The position numbers and the translations under genes are program-made. From Oscillospiraceae bacterium (lineage in GTDB: Bacteria; Bacillota; Clostridia; Oscillospirales; CAG-272): a DNA stretch of 64,000 nt. Under the pieces are notes generated by a model. It saw only the letters and a program-made list of their open reading frames with translations. It had not been told where the DNA came from and did no database searches. Of this stretch, positions 1-6,974 are shown in pieces; the first letter of the stretch is position 1, and every line of letters begins with the position of its first letter. The DNA is taken from positions 1 through 64,000 of the forward strand of contig SVRQ01000005.1 in NCBI GenBank assembly GCA_015064725.1, written 5' to 3'.

Positions 1-1
1 T

Positions 2-82
2 GAGCCTTATAAAGTCGGTCTTTTCAAAAAGGTTACTTTTGGTAATTTGTTTGCAATGGAAGGAAAACACGATATTTTTTAA
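2..82 (+). CDS. 3' end of an unidentified protein
   Basis: An open frame runs in from the left edge and stops with TAA at 80-82, giving a 26-residue C-terminal tail that ends GKHDIF. The structured element at 85-171 starts two bases after the stop, the same arrangement as behind the complete gene at 411-1394. That placement is the main reason to treat the tail as coding. The fragment is too short to assign a family. Confidence 0.5.
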   Translation, partial: EPYKVGLFKKVTFGNLFAMEGKHDIF

Positions 83-84
83 GG

Positions 85-171
85 ATACATAGGACTCGTT
101 GCAAGCATGGCGTTGCGCCCCGGAAGATAGCGGTCAAGTGCAACTCCCATCATCGCCAAGGGGTTAGTGTA
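85..171 (+). ncRNA. Structured element, copy A (cassette-end motif)
   Basis: This ~87-nt element lies directly behind a stop codon. It can fold into an outer stem TACAT/GTGTA (86-90 with 167-171), a main 7-bp stem GTTGCGC/GTGCAAC (112-118 with 138-144, one G-U pair), an inner CCG/CGG (120-122 with 131-133) and a CCC/GGG hairpin (146-148 with 160-162). Copy B at 1395-1481 keeps the outer parts almost letter for letter but replaces the main stem with a different, fully paired one. It could be an RNA motif or a DNA recombination site; I do not recognise a named family. Confidence 0.6.
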
Positions 172-220
172 AAGAAACTAAGTAAAACGAGAAAAGCGGA
201 GATTTCGAGAGATTTCTCCT

Positions 221-248
221 GCCCCAAGATGTCTCCGCATCTTGGGGC
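221..248 (+). terminator. Terminator-like hairpin
   Basis: An 11-bp perfect stem (GCCCCAAGATG/CATCTTGGGGC) with loop TCTCCG is followed by a weak T-rich stretch. It sits between structured element A and the next promoter and probably ends the upstream transcript. Confidence 0.6.
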
Positions 249-264
249 TATTTTCTGACTCTGA

Positions 265-355
265 AGTTTTTCGAAATTTTGTAGATGCATTTCGGGTCTG
301 TAGACAGATTCGAACCGGCGAAACGGTTGAAATGTTTACAAAGTTGTGGTATAAT
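265..355 (+). promoter_or_regulatory. Conserved promoter block, copy 1
   Basis: The sigma-A promoter is TTGAAA (327-332), a 17-bp spacer, and TATAAT (350-355). About 60 bp upstream of it, including GATGCATTTCGG and GACAGATTCGAACCGGCGAAA-like sequence, recurs with few changes ahead of the gene at 1774. The spacer half GTTTACAAA-TTGTGG is conserved between the two copies as well. It drives the DUF4304 gene. Confidence 0.75.
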
Positions 356-410
356 AAAGCCAGAAACAGCAATGAAATGAATCTAAAACTAATTTGGAGG
401 ACGAAGACAG

Positions 411-1394
411 ATGGCAAAGAAAAAAGACATTGCGGAAATCTTCGCAGAAAATATATTCAAGGATTCAAAATTTCAAGAGAAGTGGCAGGGGTATCTTGCA
501 CGGTTTGGTGCGGATATAGACACTCTTTTTAGTGATAGCTACAAGGCTAAGGTGCATATTGCATCCGTTCTTCAAAAGATTTGTGATGGAAACTACGAAG
601 AATCCCTGCAATATTTGAAATCATACATTCCTTCTTGCTCTACCGATGAAGAAAAGAACATGATTAACCGCTTGATTGAGGAGTGTGAGAAGAACATTCT
701 TCCCAAAACATATCCCAAGCAGAGTGAGCGTTATATGCAGTACCGAGATAAGCTTCTGTCAGCAGAATTCTCTGAGGCAAAACAGCATTACGGTCATTTC
801 TTCCGTCAAGCAACGGAAAAGACCGCTTTTGTTATTAACCTTGACGATGAGGAGCGTGGCGTTTCAGTAATGTACGGCTTCGCATCAACCGCGTTTATGG
901 CAGGTGATGAGGAATGGTTTGCAAACAACGGCTCTGACAATGATTCTTGTCAAGTGCGAAACATTTTTTCGGTATGCGATGCGAAGGATGAAACGAATGC
1001 AAGCAAAATAATCTCAGATTTTTATATGCAGTATAAGGACTACTCAAAAGACGAGATTCTCGCTCTTAAAAAGACAAGACAAAAAGCCTTTCTTGACCAT
1101 TTTACACCCGTATTGAAACCGCTTGGTTTTAAGAAGAAAGGTACAAGATGGACGAAAGATCTGTGTAACGGAACGGCACTTTCGTTTGAAGCACAAAAAT
1201 CGGCATTTTCGGATGAGTATTATTTTAACGTCAGCATACACGATATATCGGATTTTTACGCAAGAAAAACATATGAGCGCGTTGTGATACACGACAGCCA
1301 AATCTATAATTGGCAGTTGATGTCCGAGGATCAGATTGAAAATTTGATACAGTACACTTTGACGAAGTATGTCAAACCAAAGATAGAACAGTAA
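411..1394 (+). CDS. DUF4304-domain protein
   Basis: This 327-residue protein is probably cytoplasmic, as no signal peptide or membrane segment is visible. The C-terminal ~105 residues (from about 221) read like DUF4304, with the pattern 'LKPLGFKKKGTRW' followed by 'FEAQKSAFSDEYYFNVSI'. The first 220 residues are charged, helical-looking and not recognised. A GGAGG at 395-399 sits 11 bp before the ATG. The gene stands alone between its own promoter block and structured element B, which starts immediately after the TAA. DUF4304 proteins have no settled biochemical function; some occur beside toxin-type genes, so an immunity role is possible but not shown here. Confidence 0.7.
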   Translation: MAKKKDIAEIFAENIFKDSKFQEKWQGYLARFGADIDTLFSDSYKAKVHIASVLQKICDGNYEESLQYLKSYIPSCSTDEEKNMINRLIEECEKNILPKTYPKQSERYMQYRDKLLSAEFSEAKQHYGHFFRQATEKTAFVINLDDEERGVSVMYGFASTAFMAGDEEWFANNGSDNDSCQVRNIFSVCDAKDETNASKIISDFYMQYKDYSKDEILALKKTRQKAFLDHFTPVLKPLGFKKKGTRWTKDLCNGTALSFEAQKSAFSDEYYFNVSIHDISDFYARKTYERVVIHDSQIYNWQLMSEDQIENLIQYTLTKYVKPKIEQ

Positions 1395-1481
1395 ATACAT
1401 AGGACTCGTTACAAGCATAGCGTTAAAAGTCCGGTAGAACGCGGAACCTTTTAACTCCCATCATCGCAAGGGATTAGTGTA
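1395..1481 (+). ncRNA. Structured element, copy B (cassette-end motif)
   Basis: This second copy of the element at 85-171 starts directly after the stop codon of the DUF4304 gene. The main stem is GTTAAAAG/CTTTTAAC (1422-1429 with 1448-1455), 8 perfect pairs that differ in sequence from copy A. The inner stem is TCCG/CGGA (1430-1433 with 1442-1445), and the outer stem TACAT/GTGTA (1396-1400 with 1477-1481) is unchanged. Conserved unpaired blocks are AGGACTCGTT, CAAGCAT and CTCCCATCATCGC. Confidence 0.65.
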
Positions 1482-1526
1482 CCCTCTGCAAATTCTGTAT
1501 GCATCTAAATCGGACACACGTCACTG

Positions 1527-1558
1527 AAAAAAGCACTTGCTTCGGCAAGTGCTTTTTT
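1527..1558 (+). terminator. Intrinsic terminator
   Basis: A perfect stem (AAAAAAGCACTTGC, TTCG loop, GCAAGTGCTTTTTT) lies downstream of structured element B. Confidence 0.9.
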
Positions 1559-1604
1559 CTGTTATATTCGCCTGCGGCGAGTTCTATTGCTTTGCAGTGA
1601 TATT

Positions 1605-1750
1605 CGGCTCTAAACTTTTTTGAAATTTCGCAGATGCATTTCGGAGCTTTCGACAGATTCGAACCGGCGAAAGCCTTCCTCCGGGAGGAAGTGGTGGAAG
1701 GAGCCTATTTATGCGAAGTAGTTGAAACGTTTACAAAATTGTGGTATAAT
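1605..1750 (+). promoter_or_regulatory. Conserved promoter block, copy 2, with an inserted palindrome
   Basis: This is a near copy of the block at 265-355. The promoter is TTGAAA (1722-1727), a 17-bp spacer, and TATAAT (1745-1750). Between the shared GGCGAAA (to 1672) and the -35 box, this copy has about 48 extra bases (1673-1720) containing the palindrome CCTTCCTCCGGGAGGAAG, a REP-like insertion absent from copy 1. Confidence 0.7.
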
Positions 1751-1773
1751 GATGTTAGAAAGGTGGTAGGGCA

Positions 1774-2583
1774 ATGTTTGGAGCAATATACGGAGATGTA
1801 ATCGGTTCGTATTATGAAGTTCATTGTACAAAGAATTACAATTTTGAATTTAACACAGACAGCTTTTTTACAGATGATAGCGTATTGATCGCGGCAGTCT
1901 GCAAGGCTATTCTCAATAATCCATCTGAAATATCCAAATGGACTATTCGCGCTCGCGCAAAAGAATACGCCTCACTATACCGTCAATATTATTCGTATCA
2001 CCCACACGCCGGATTCGGTAACATGTTTGCCGCTTGGGCGAAAGACCCATATGCAAGAAACGGGCACAGTTATGCGAACGGCGCATCGATGCGTGTTATC
2101 CCAATCGGATATGCATATGATTCGTTAGAACAAACACTCTTGCAAGCAAAAGCAAGCTGTCTTTCTACCCACAATCACCGCGAGGCAATTGTGGGAGCAC
2201 AAGCAGTTGCCGCGGCAATCTTTATGGCACGCAACGGTACAGATAAAGAGCAAATTAAAGCATATTTGGAAAAAGCGTTCAAATATAAGCTGTCAGCACC
2301 ACTTTCCAACTTCAAAGAAACGCACGTGTTTGATAGCCGTACATCGTATAGCGTTCCACCCGCAATTATTGCTTTTTTGGAATCAACAGATTATGAAAGT
2401 GCAATCAGAAATGCAATCTCTCTTGGCGGTGATGCAGATACACAGGCGTGCATAGCCGGCGGTATTGCAGAAGCTTATTATAAAGAGATTCCCGAGCATA
2501 TTAAGGATTTTTGTGATGGTCGAATAGATGTATCTATAAAATCCGTTGTGAAAGATTTTAATCAAAAATATCTGTTTAAATAG
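1774..2583 (+). CDS. ADP-ribosylglycohydrolase family protein
   Basis: This 269-residue cytoplasmic protein belongs to the DraG/ARH fold. The metal-binding signatures are present: TDDS at residues 33-36 and GGDADTQA near residue 218, followed by the usual 'IAGGIAEAYY'. The protein is somewhat shorter than the usual ~300 residues. Members remove ADP-ribose from proteins, nucleic acids or small adducts; the substrate here is unknown. The ATG follows AGGTGG (1761-1766). The gene is monocistronic, preceded by promoter block copy 2 and followed by a weak terminator. Standalone family members occur both in housekeeping and in defence or toxin-reversal settings. Confidence 0.88.
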   Translation: MFGAIYGDVIGSYYEVHCTKNYNFEFNTDSFFTDDSVLIAAVCKAILNNPSEISKWTIRARAKEYASLYRQYYSYHPHAGFGNMFAAWAKDPYARNGHSYANGASMRVIPIGYAYDSLEQTLLQAKASCLSTHNHREAIVGAQAVAAAIFMARNGTDKEQIKAYLEKAFKYKLSAPLSNFKETHVFDSRTSYSVPPAIIAFLESTDYESAIRNAISLGGDADTQACIAGGIAEAYYKEIPEHIKDFCDGRIDVSIKSVVKDFNQKYLFK

Positions 2584-2606
2584 GACTCATTTTCAGCTCA
2601 TATTAC

Positions 2607-2637
2607 GGAAAAGCACCTGCAAATACAGGTGCTTTCC
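2607..2637 (+). terminator. Terminator-like hairpin
   Basis: AAAGCACCTG/CAGGTGCTTT forms a 10-bp stem extended by GG/CC. Only three T follow, so termination may be weak. Confidence 0.6.
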
Positions 2638-2751
2638 AACCATTTGGCGATTTTTATTAGATAAATATTCGCCCATTCGACAAATGGTATCTTCATTTCA
2701 AAACCTCAACGTGGTATAATATAATCACAAAAGTTAAGGAGGATTACATTT

Positions 2752-3594
2752 ATGAGTATCGGAAAAAATATTGCAAAATACAGAAAAGCAAGAGGATTTA
2801 CGCAAGAGGAGTTGGGGGCAAAGCTCGGTGTTACCAACCAAGCTGTTTCAAAATGGGAATCCGAAGTTTCTATGCCTGACGTAATGCTTCTTCCCGAAAT
2901 TGCCGATGCGTTGAAAATATCTTTAGAGGATATTTACGGAATAGAAAAGAAAGCCGAAAAAACGTCTATTACAGCAGATGAATTTCCGTCTTTCTGCCAT
3001 AAAAAACTTATTGAGCTATTCTATTATAACACAAAAATGAGATTTACGCACATCGGCTCTTCCGATAAAGAACAGTTGGAATTTCAAATAAAAAAATTGA
3101 TGGAGGGCTGTAGGACAGGCTGCATTTCCAATACACAAGGCGCGATCGTCACAACAGAAGATTTTTCATTCATCGATTCTGATTATAAAGCCGCCGGAAG
3201 TGAAAACGTAATTAAAAATCAAGCCGATGATTACACTTTAATGTATTTGACCGATCAGAATTTCCGAAAAGTTTTTTATTATCAATACAAAACCGCATTT
3301 GAAAAATCGAAGGTTAATAACACAGAATTTACTTTTGATGAAATTATGAACGGTTGCAATCTTACGGAGAATGAGACCGCAGCGGCATTAAGGCTCTTAA
3401 AGGATGTCAACATCAATGAAGTTTATACCGACACAAAAACCAAAACAAAAAAATATATATTTTTGATCTCAAACGCCTTGTATGCACACGCTATCTATAA
3501 GCTTGCAGAGCTTTTGTCCAATGATGCTTGCTGGGCAGTTGTGAGAGATACTTCTATGATCTCCGACTATGCATTCAAAAAAAATGATACTTAA
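2752..3594 (+). CDS. XRE-family transcriptional regulator
   Basis: This 280-residue protein has a Cro/CI-type helix-turn-helix at residues 7-60 (TQEELGAKLGVTNQAVSKWE). The 210-residue C-terminal region is not recognised and has no membrane segment or enzyme motif, so the ligand or partner is unknown. Start choice: AAGGAGG at 2734-2740 is about 11 bp ahead of the ATG. The promoter has TATAAT at 2715-2720 preceded by GTGG, as in the two promoter blocks upstream, but only a weak -35. A good terminator follows. Confidence 0.8.
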   Translation: MSIGKNIAKYRKARGFTQEELGAKLGVTNQAVSKWESEVSMPDVMLLPEIADALKISLEDIYGIEKKAEKTSITADEFPSFCHKKLIELFYYNTKMRFTHIGSSDKEQLEFQIKKLMEGCRTGCISNTQGAIVTTEDFSFIDSDYKAAGSENVIKNQADDYTLMYLTDQNFRKVFYYQYKTAFEKSKVNNTEFTFDEIMNGCNLTENETAAALRLLKDVNINEVYTDTKTKTKKYIFLISNALYAHAIYKLAELLSNDACWAVVRDTSMISDYAFKKNDT

Positions 3595-3605
3595 AAGGTC
3601 TTTAA

Positions 3606-3634
3606 AACCGAAAGCCTTCGCTTTCGGTTTTTTT
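3606..3634 (+). terminator. Intrinsic terminator
   Basis: AACCGAAAGC, CTTC loop, GCTTTCGGTT, then a run of T. Confidence 0.92.
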
Positions 3635-3679
3635 GCGTTCATTCGCGTTCCGTTCGAGTCACGCTCAAAAAACGTGTTA

Positions 3680-3708
3680 TTGTTTTCGTAACATTCTTAT
3701 GCTATAAT
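3680..3708 (+). promoter_or_regulatory. Sigma-A promoter
   Basis: TTGTTT (3680-3685), 17-bp spacer, TATAAT (3703-3708), 47 bp before the XRE gene start. Confidence 0.75.
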
Positions 3709-3755
3709 GAAGTCACCGAACCGGAACGGAATGATTTTGAAAAGGATATTTACTT

Positions 3756-4793
3756 ATGATGTCGATAGGCGAAAAAATCAAAGAATACAGGAACAAAAAT
3801 AATATGACGCAAGAACAGCTTGCTTCATATTTGAACGTCACATTTCAAACCGTTTCAAAATGGGAAACGGGGGTATCTAGCCCCGATCTTTCCTTGATAG
3901 TTCCCATTACAAAAATATTCCGCATTTCCGCGGATGAACTTCTCGGTGTCAACGATACGGAAGCCGACAAAAGATATGAAGAACTCAAATCGGAATATGA
4001 CCGCACTTTCAAAACGGAGGATCTTGCAAAACGGCAAGAGATATGCGAGCGCGCGGTATCGGAATACCCGGGCGATATGCCGTGGCTTATAAATCTTGCG
4101 TGGGTAGTTTCCAACCGTTCTTTTGAATACGAGGACAACGCAAAACATATCGCGGAGCAGGAAAAAGCCATTAAGCTTTTCGATGCCGTGATAAAAAACT
4201 GCAAGGATGACGTTATCCGAGGAAACGCTATCCTTGGAATAACACAGCTCCTCGGTTGGAGAGGTCGAAAGGAAGAAGCGAGAAAATACGTTGAAATGAT
4301 TCCCGAAAGAGCTATGATAACACGCGATGCCGTTTTGGAAAACACTCTTGACGGCGACGAGCTGATGCTTTTCAAGCAAAAGCGGATTATGAAGTGCCTG
4401 CGTGGTATGATTTATGACTTATCGTTGATGCCAAGTGTATATACGCAAACAATACGTGATATTTTAAAGGTTATGTTTCCCGATGGCAACTATCTGGAAT
4501 TCAATCATAATTTGTATTATGCGGTGAAAAAAGAAATAAACCGCATACTCAAAAACGAGCCGAACGAAAGATCCGAAAGGATTCAAAGCTTGCTTCTCGA
4601 AATGAAAAAATATGCGGAAGATTACGACCATATCGTTTTTTCAAGACCCGGCGTTTACAGATACACTTCCCCATGGTTCGACCGTATTGAAGAAGACACG
4701 CGCAAGTGGCTTGGCAACGAGGGTGAAACGTTGATGCAGGATTTTTATAAGTATCTTGAAGAAGCACAGTTTGATAGTCAGAAGTTGAGGTAA
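3756..4793 (+). CDS. XRE-family regulator with helical C-terminal region
   Basis: This 345-residue protein has an N-terminal helix-turn-helix (residues 6-60, TQEQLASYLNVTFQTVSKWE). The long charged alpha-helical C-terminal region around residues 85-200 resembles TPR-like helical pairs. AAGGAT precedes two possible in-frame ATGs (3756 and 3759). A stretch of this gene (4045-4278) is duplicated as a broken fragment at 6717-6960, so the locus has been rearranged. No enzymatic domain is evident. Confidence 0.78.
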   Translation: MMSIGEKIKEYRNKNNMTQEQLASYLNVTFQTVSKWETGVSSPDLSLIVPITKIFRISADELLGVNDTEADKRYEELKSEYDRTFKTEDLAKRQEICERAVSEYPGDMPWLINLAWVVSNRSFEYEDNAKHIAEQEKAIKLFDAVIKNCKDDVIRGNAILGITQLLGWRGRKEEARKYVEMIPERAMITRDAVLENTLDGDELMLFKQKRIMKCLRGMIYDLSLMPSVYTQTIRDILKVMFPDGNYLEFNHNLYYAVKKEINRILKNEPNERSERIQSLLLEMKKYAEDYDHIVFSRPGVYRYTSPWFDRIEEDTRKWLGNEGETLMQDFYKYLEEAQFDSQKLR

Positions 4794-5116
4794 GCTGTTT
4801 GAGATGGATTGGATAAAAACAGTTGAAAATGATAAAAAACTGATATTTCTGTTATAAAGAATTAAAACAATATACCGCCGAGAGTAACCGTTTGGTTGTT
4901 CTTGGCGCTTTCGCTATAGACTAATTCATTTTTATGATATAATAAAAAAATCATTTCAAGTTCGAACCGAAATTCAAAAGTGACGACTATACGGAGGAAC
5001 GTTAAAAAGCATTCCGGAAAGCAGGTAATTTTATTACAAATGATGAAATTACTCAATATTATTATCTGATACGACTTGCAACATCGAAATGCAACTCGCA
5101 AAAATATTAAAAAACA
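4794..5116. other. Gene-free stretch with possible coding relics
   Basis: No intact gene is visible. A TATAAT at 4938-4943 lacks a good -35, and short open segments in different frames follow (for example KAFRKAGNFITNDEI-like near 5008-5050), separated by stops. This may be the eroded end of a lost gene; nothing can be assigned. Confidence 0.3.
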
Positions 5117-5145
5117 TTGCATTCAAAACTCTAATATGTTATAAT
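5117..5145 (+). promoter_or_regulatory. Sigma-A promoter of the lipoprotein gene
   Basis: TTGCAT (5117-5122), 17-bp spacer, TATAAT (5140-5145). The leader contains a small hairpin ACCCG-TTTTCA-CGGGT just before the ribosome binding site. Confidence 0.75.
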
Positions 5146-5205
5146 ATCTCTGTATTTGTACAAGCACCCGTTTTCACGGGTTCAATTCAAAGAGAGGTTT
5201 TGATT

Positions 5206-6705
5206 ATGAAGAAGATTTTATCACTCGTCCTTGTATTTTTCACGTTACTTTCTCTGTTTTCCTGCTCGGCAAACGTCACTATAAAATGCCCTAATTGCGG
5301 AGCTGATCGCGAAGGCGATTCGCTTTTTTGCGGAGCCTGCGGCGCACGCTTTGAAATGCTTGCGGTTTGTGAAAGCTGCGGACACGAAAACGATGTCAAA
5401 AACAAATTCTGTGCGCTATGTGGCAGTTCACTGAAAAAAGGCGGAACGTCGGGAAACGGAGTGCTGGGGAATAACACCGGAGGAAATGATGCTGTTATTG
5501 AACAAGAGATTTGGCTGAAAACGTCAGAGGTTACCCCAAACGGTTTGACAACGGTATTTTTTTATGATTCCAACGGCTATTTACTTGCTACACGAGCATC
5601 TTATACCAACACGGGCAAGTTTTACAGCATTTCCGAATATACCAATAACATAAACGGACAAACGGAACGCATACAAACCACCTCTGCAAGGAACAATGCA
5701 CTCGGCGACTACAACAGCCATTACGAAGCAACCTATCACTACGATGCAAACGGATTGCTGACCTCGGTAACTTCTCACGCAGGAACGAGAACAGACTACG
5801 CCTACGATAGTGAAGGCCGTCTGATCTCGAAGACCTCTGGAAATTCGAAAACACAATATACATACAACGAAAACGGAACGCTTTCCTTTGAAATCAGCTG
5901 CTCCGGTGACGTAACCAACCAAAAGTATGAATATTATTACGATGCCAGCGGGCATCTTTCGAAGAAAGTCGTAAGCTATATTGCTGGTAGTACAATCGCT
6001 TATATTGATGATAGTACAATCGCTGAGACTACTTATATGCCAATTGCTGTGACTACTGGTAGTACAATCGCTGAGACTACTTATATGCCGATTGCTGTGA
6101 CTACTGGTGGTACAATCGCCGAGACTACTTATATGCCAATTGCTGTGACTACTGGTAGTACAATTGCCGAGACTACTTATATGCCAATTGCTGTGACTAC
6201 TGGTAGTACAATTGCCGAGACTACTTATATGCCAATTGCTGTGACTACTGGTAGTACAATTGCCGAGACTACTGCTAGTCCCATCTCTCCGAATGTCGGC
6301 CCGATTGGCGAATACAACTATATTTACGATGAAAACGGGAATTTAATTTCTATGACAGAAAAGGATTATCGTACCGGTGAAATGATGACGACCACCTACG
6401 AATATCTTACATTGTCCCAATACTGTCAGGCCGGAAAAGCCAATCGGCTTCCCGAAGAGGCTGGAAAATTCCCTGATCATATAGGACTCGCTGGATGCGA
6501 CTATTGTGCAGGACACGGCAACGACTACTGCATTGGACACATCTGTCCCAGCTGCAACGGGCAAGGCTCTTTCACTTGCAGAGGATGCCACGGCTCAGGC
6601 AAGGGCTATATGATCAATGGAAGCAATACCTGCCGTGTTTGCTATGGATCGGGCAAACAGATCTGCCTCAACTGTGACGGTGCTAAAAAGCTATTTTACA
6701 ATTAA
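5206..6705 (+). CDS. Mosaic lipoprotein: zinc ribbons, YD-like repeats, 16-residue tandem repeat, CxxCxGxG finger
   Basis: The ATG at 5206, after AGAGAGG, gives a 499-residue protein. The longer frame from 5089 would cover the promoter and is rejected. Residues 1-20 are a lipoprotein signal (LFSC, Cys20). Two zinc ribbons follow (CPNCG...CGACG at ~27-48 and CESCG...CALCG at ~55-77), then YD/RHS-like units 'YDxNGxLxS' over ~115-260 and once more after the repeat. About 270-357 are five full and one partial copy of a 16-residue Thr-rich unit (TIAETTYMPIAVTTG). The C terminus (~431-492) has DnaJ-type CxxCxGxG pairs. The protein is predicted to sit outside the membrane, unusual for zinc ribbons. 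Function is unknown. Confidence 0.75.
   Translation: MKKILSLVLVFFTLLSLFSCSANVTIKCPNCGADREGDSLFCGACGARFEMLAVCESCGHENDVKNKFCALCGSSLKKGGTSGNGVLGNNTGGNDAVIEQEIWLKTSEVTPNGLTTVFFYDSNGYLLATRASYTNTGKFYSISEYTNNINGQTERIQTTSARNNALGDYNSHYEATYHYDANGLLTSVTSHAGTRTDYAYDSEGRLISKTSGNSKTQYTYNENGTLSFEISCSGDVTNQKYEYYYDASGHLSKKVVSYIAGSTIAYIDDSTIAETTYMPIAVTTGSTIAETTYMPIAVTTGGTIAETTYMPIAVTTGSTIAETTYMPIAVTTGSTIAETTYMPIAVTTGSTIAETTASPISPNVGPIGEYNYIYDENGNLISMTEKDYRTGEMMTTTYEYLTLSQYCQAGKANRLPEEAGKFPDHIGLAGCDYCAGHGNDYCIGHICPSCNGQGSFTCRGCHGSGKGYMINGSNTCRVCYGSGKQICLNCDGAKKLFYN
6013..6275 (+). repeat. 48-bp in-frame tandem repeat
   Basis: Units start at 6013, 6061, 6109, 6157, 6205 and 6253 (last one partial). Copies differ at only a few positions. 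Because 48 is a multiple of three, copy-number change would lengthen or shorten the lipoprotein without a frameshift. Confidence 0.95.
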
Positions 6706-6716
6706 CGACTAAAGTA

Positions 6717-6960
6717 GCGAGCGCGCGGTATTGGAATACCCGAGCGATATGCCGTGGCTTATAAATCTTGCGTGCGTAGTTTCCAACCGTTCTTTTGAAT
6801 ACGAGGACAGCGCAAAACATATCGCGGAGCAAGAAAAAGCCATCAAGCTTTTCGACGCGGTGATCAAAAACTGCAAGGATGACGTTATCCGAGGAAACGC
6901 TATCCTTGGAATAACACAGCTCCTCGGTTGGAGAGGTCGAAAGGAAGAAGATACGCGCAA
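6717..6960 (+). pseudogene. Truncated, internally deleted copy of the XRE gene at 3756-4793
   Basis: The sequence matches 4045-4278 of the XRE gene at close to 95% identity, then jumps at GAAGAAG to the equivalent of about 4690-4706 (GAAGAAGAYACGCGCAA) and ends there. It has no helix-turn-helix, start region or C terminus. The open frame of 85 residues from 6731 is a relic, not a gene. It is followed at once by the ribosome binding site of the DUF1963 gene. Confidence 0.85.
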
Positions 6961-6974
6961 AAGGAGAATACATT

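Noticed and set aside
300-330. tRNA T-arm-like sequence (GGTTCGAATC on the minus strand) in both promoter blocks
   Set aside because: The flanking bases do not form a T stem, and no acceptor, D or anticodon arm can be drawn. It may be an old tRNA fragment but is not a tRNA gene.
85-1481. Classical integron attC sites
   Set aside because: The conserved end reads GTTAGTG or ATTAGTG rather than GTTRRRY, and no integrase is in the window. Kept as an unclassified structured element.
2581-2600. Third copy of the structured element after the ADP-ribosylglycohydrolase gene (TAGGACTCATT)
   Set aside because: Only the first 8-9 bases match; none of the stems or the CTCCCATCATCGC block follow.
5990-6280. 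CRISPR array
   Set aside because: The 48-bp units are contiguous, without unique spacers, and lie in frame inside a coding sequence.
6480-6495. ATAGGACTCG inside the lipoprotein gene as another element copy
   Set aside because: A single 10-base match within coding sequence with no structure; consistent with chance.
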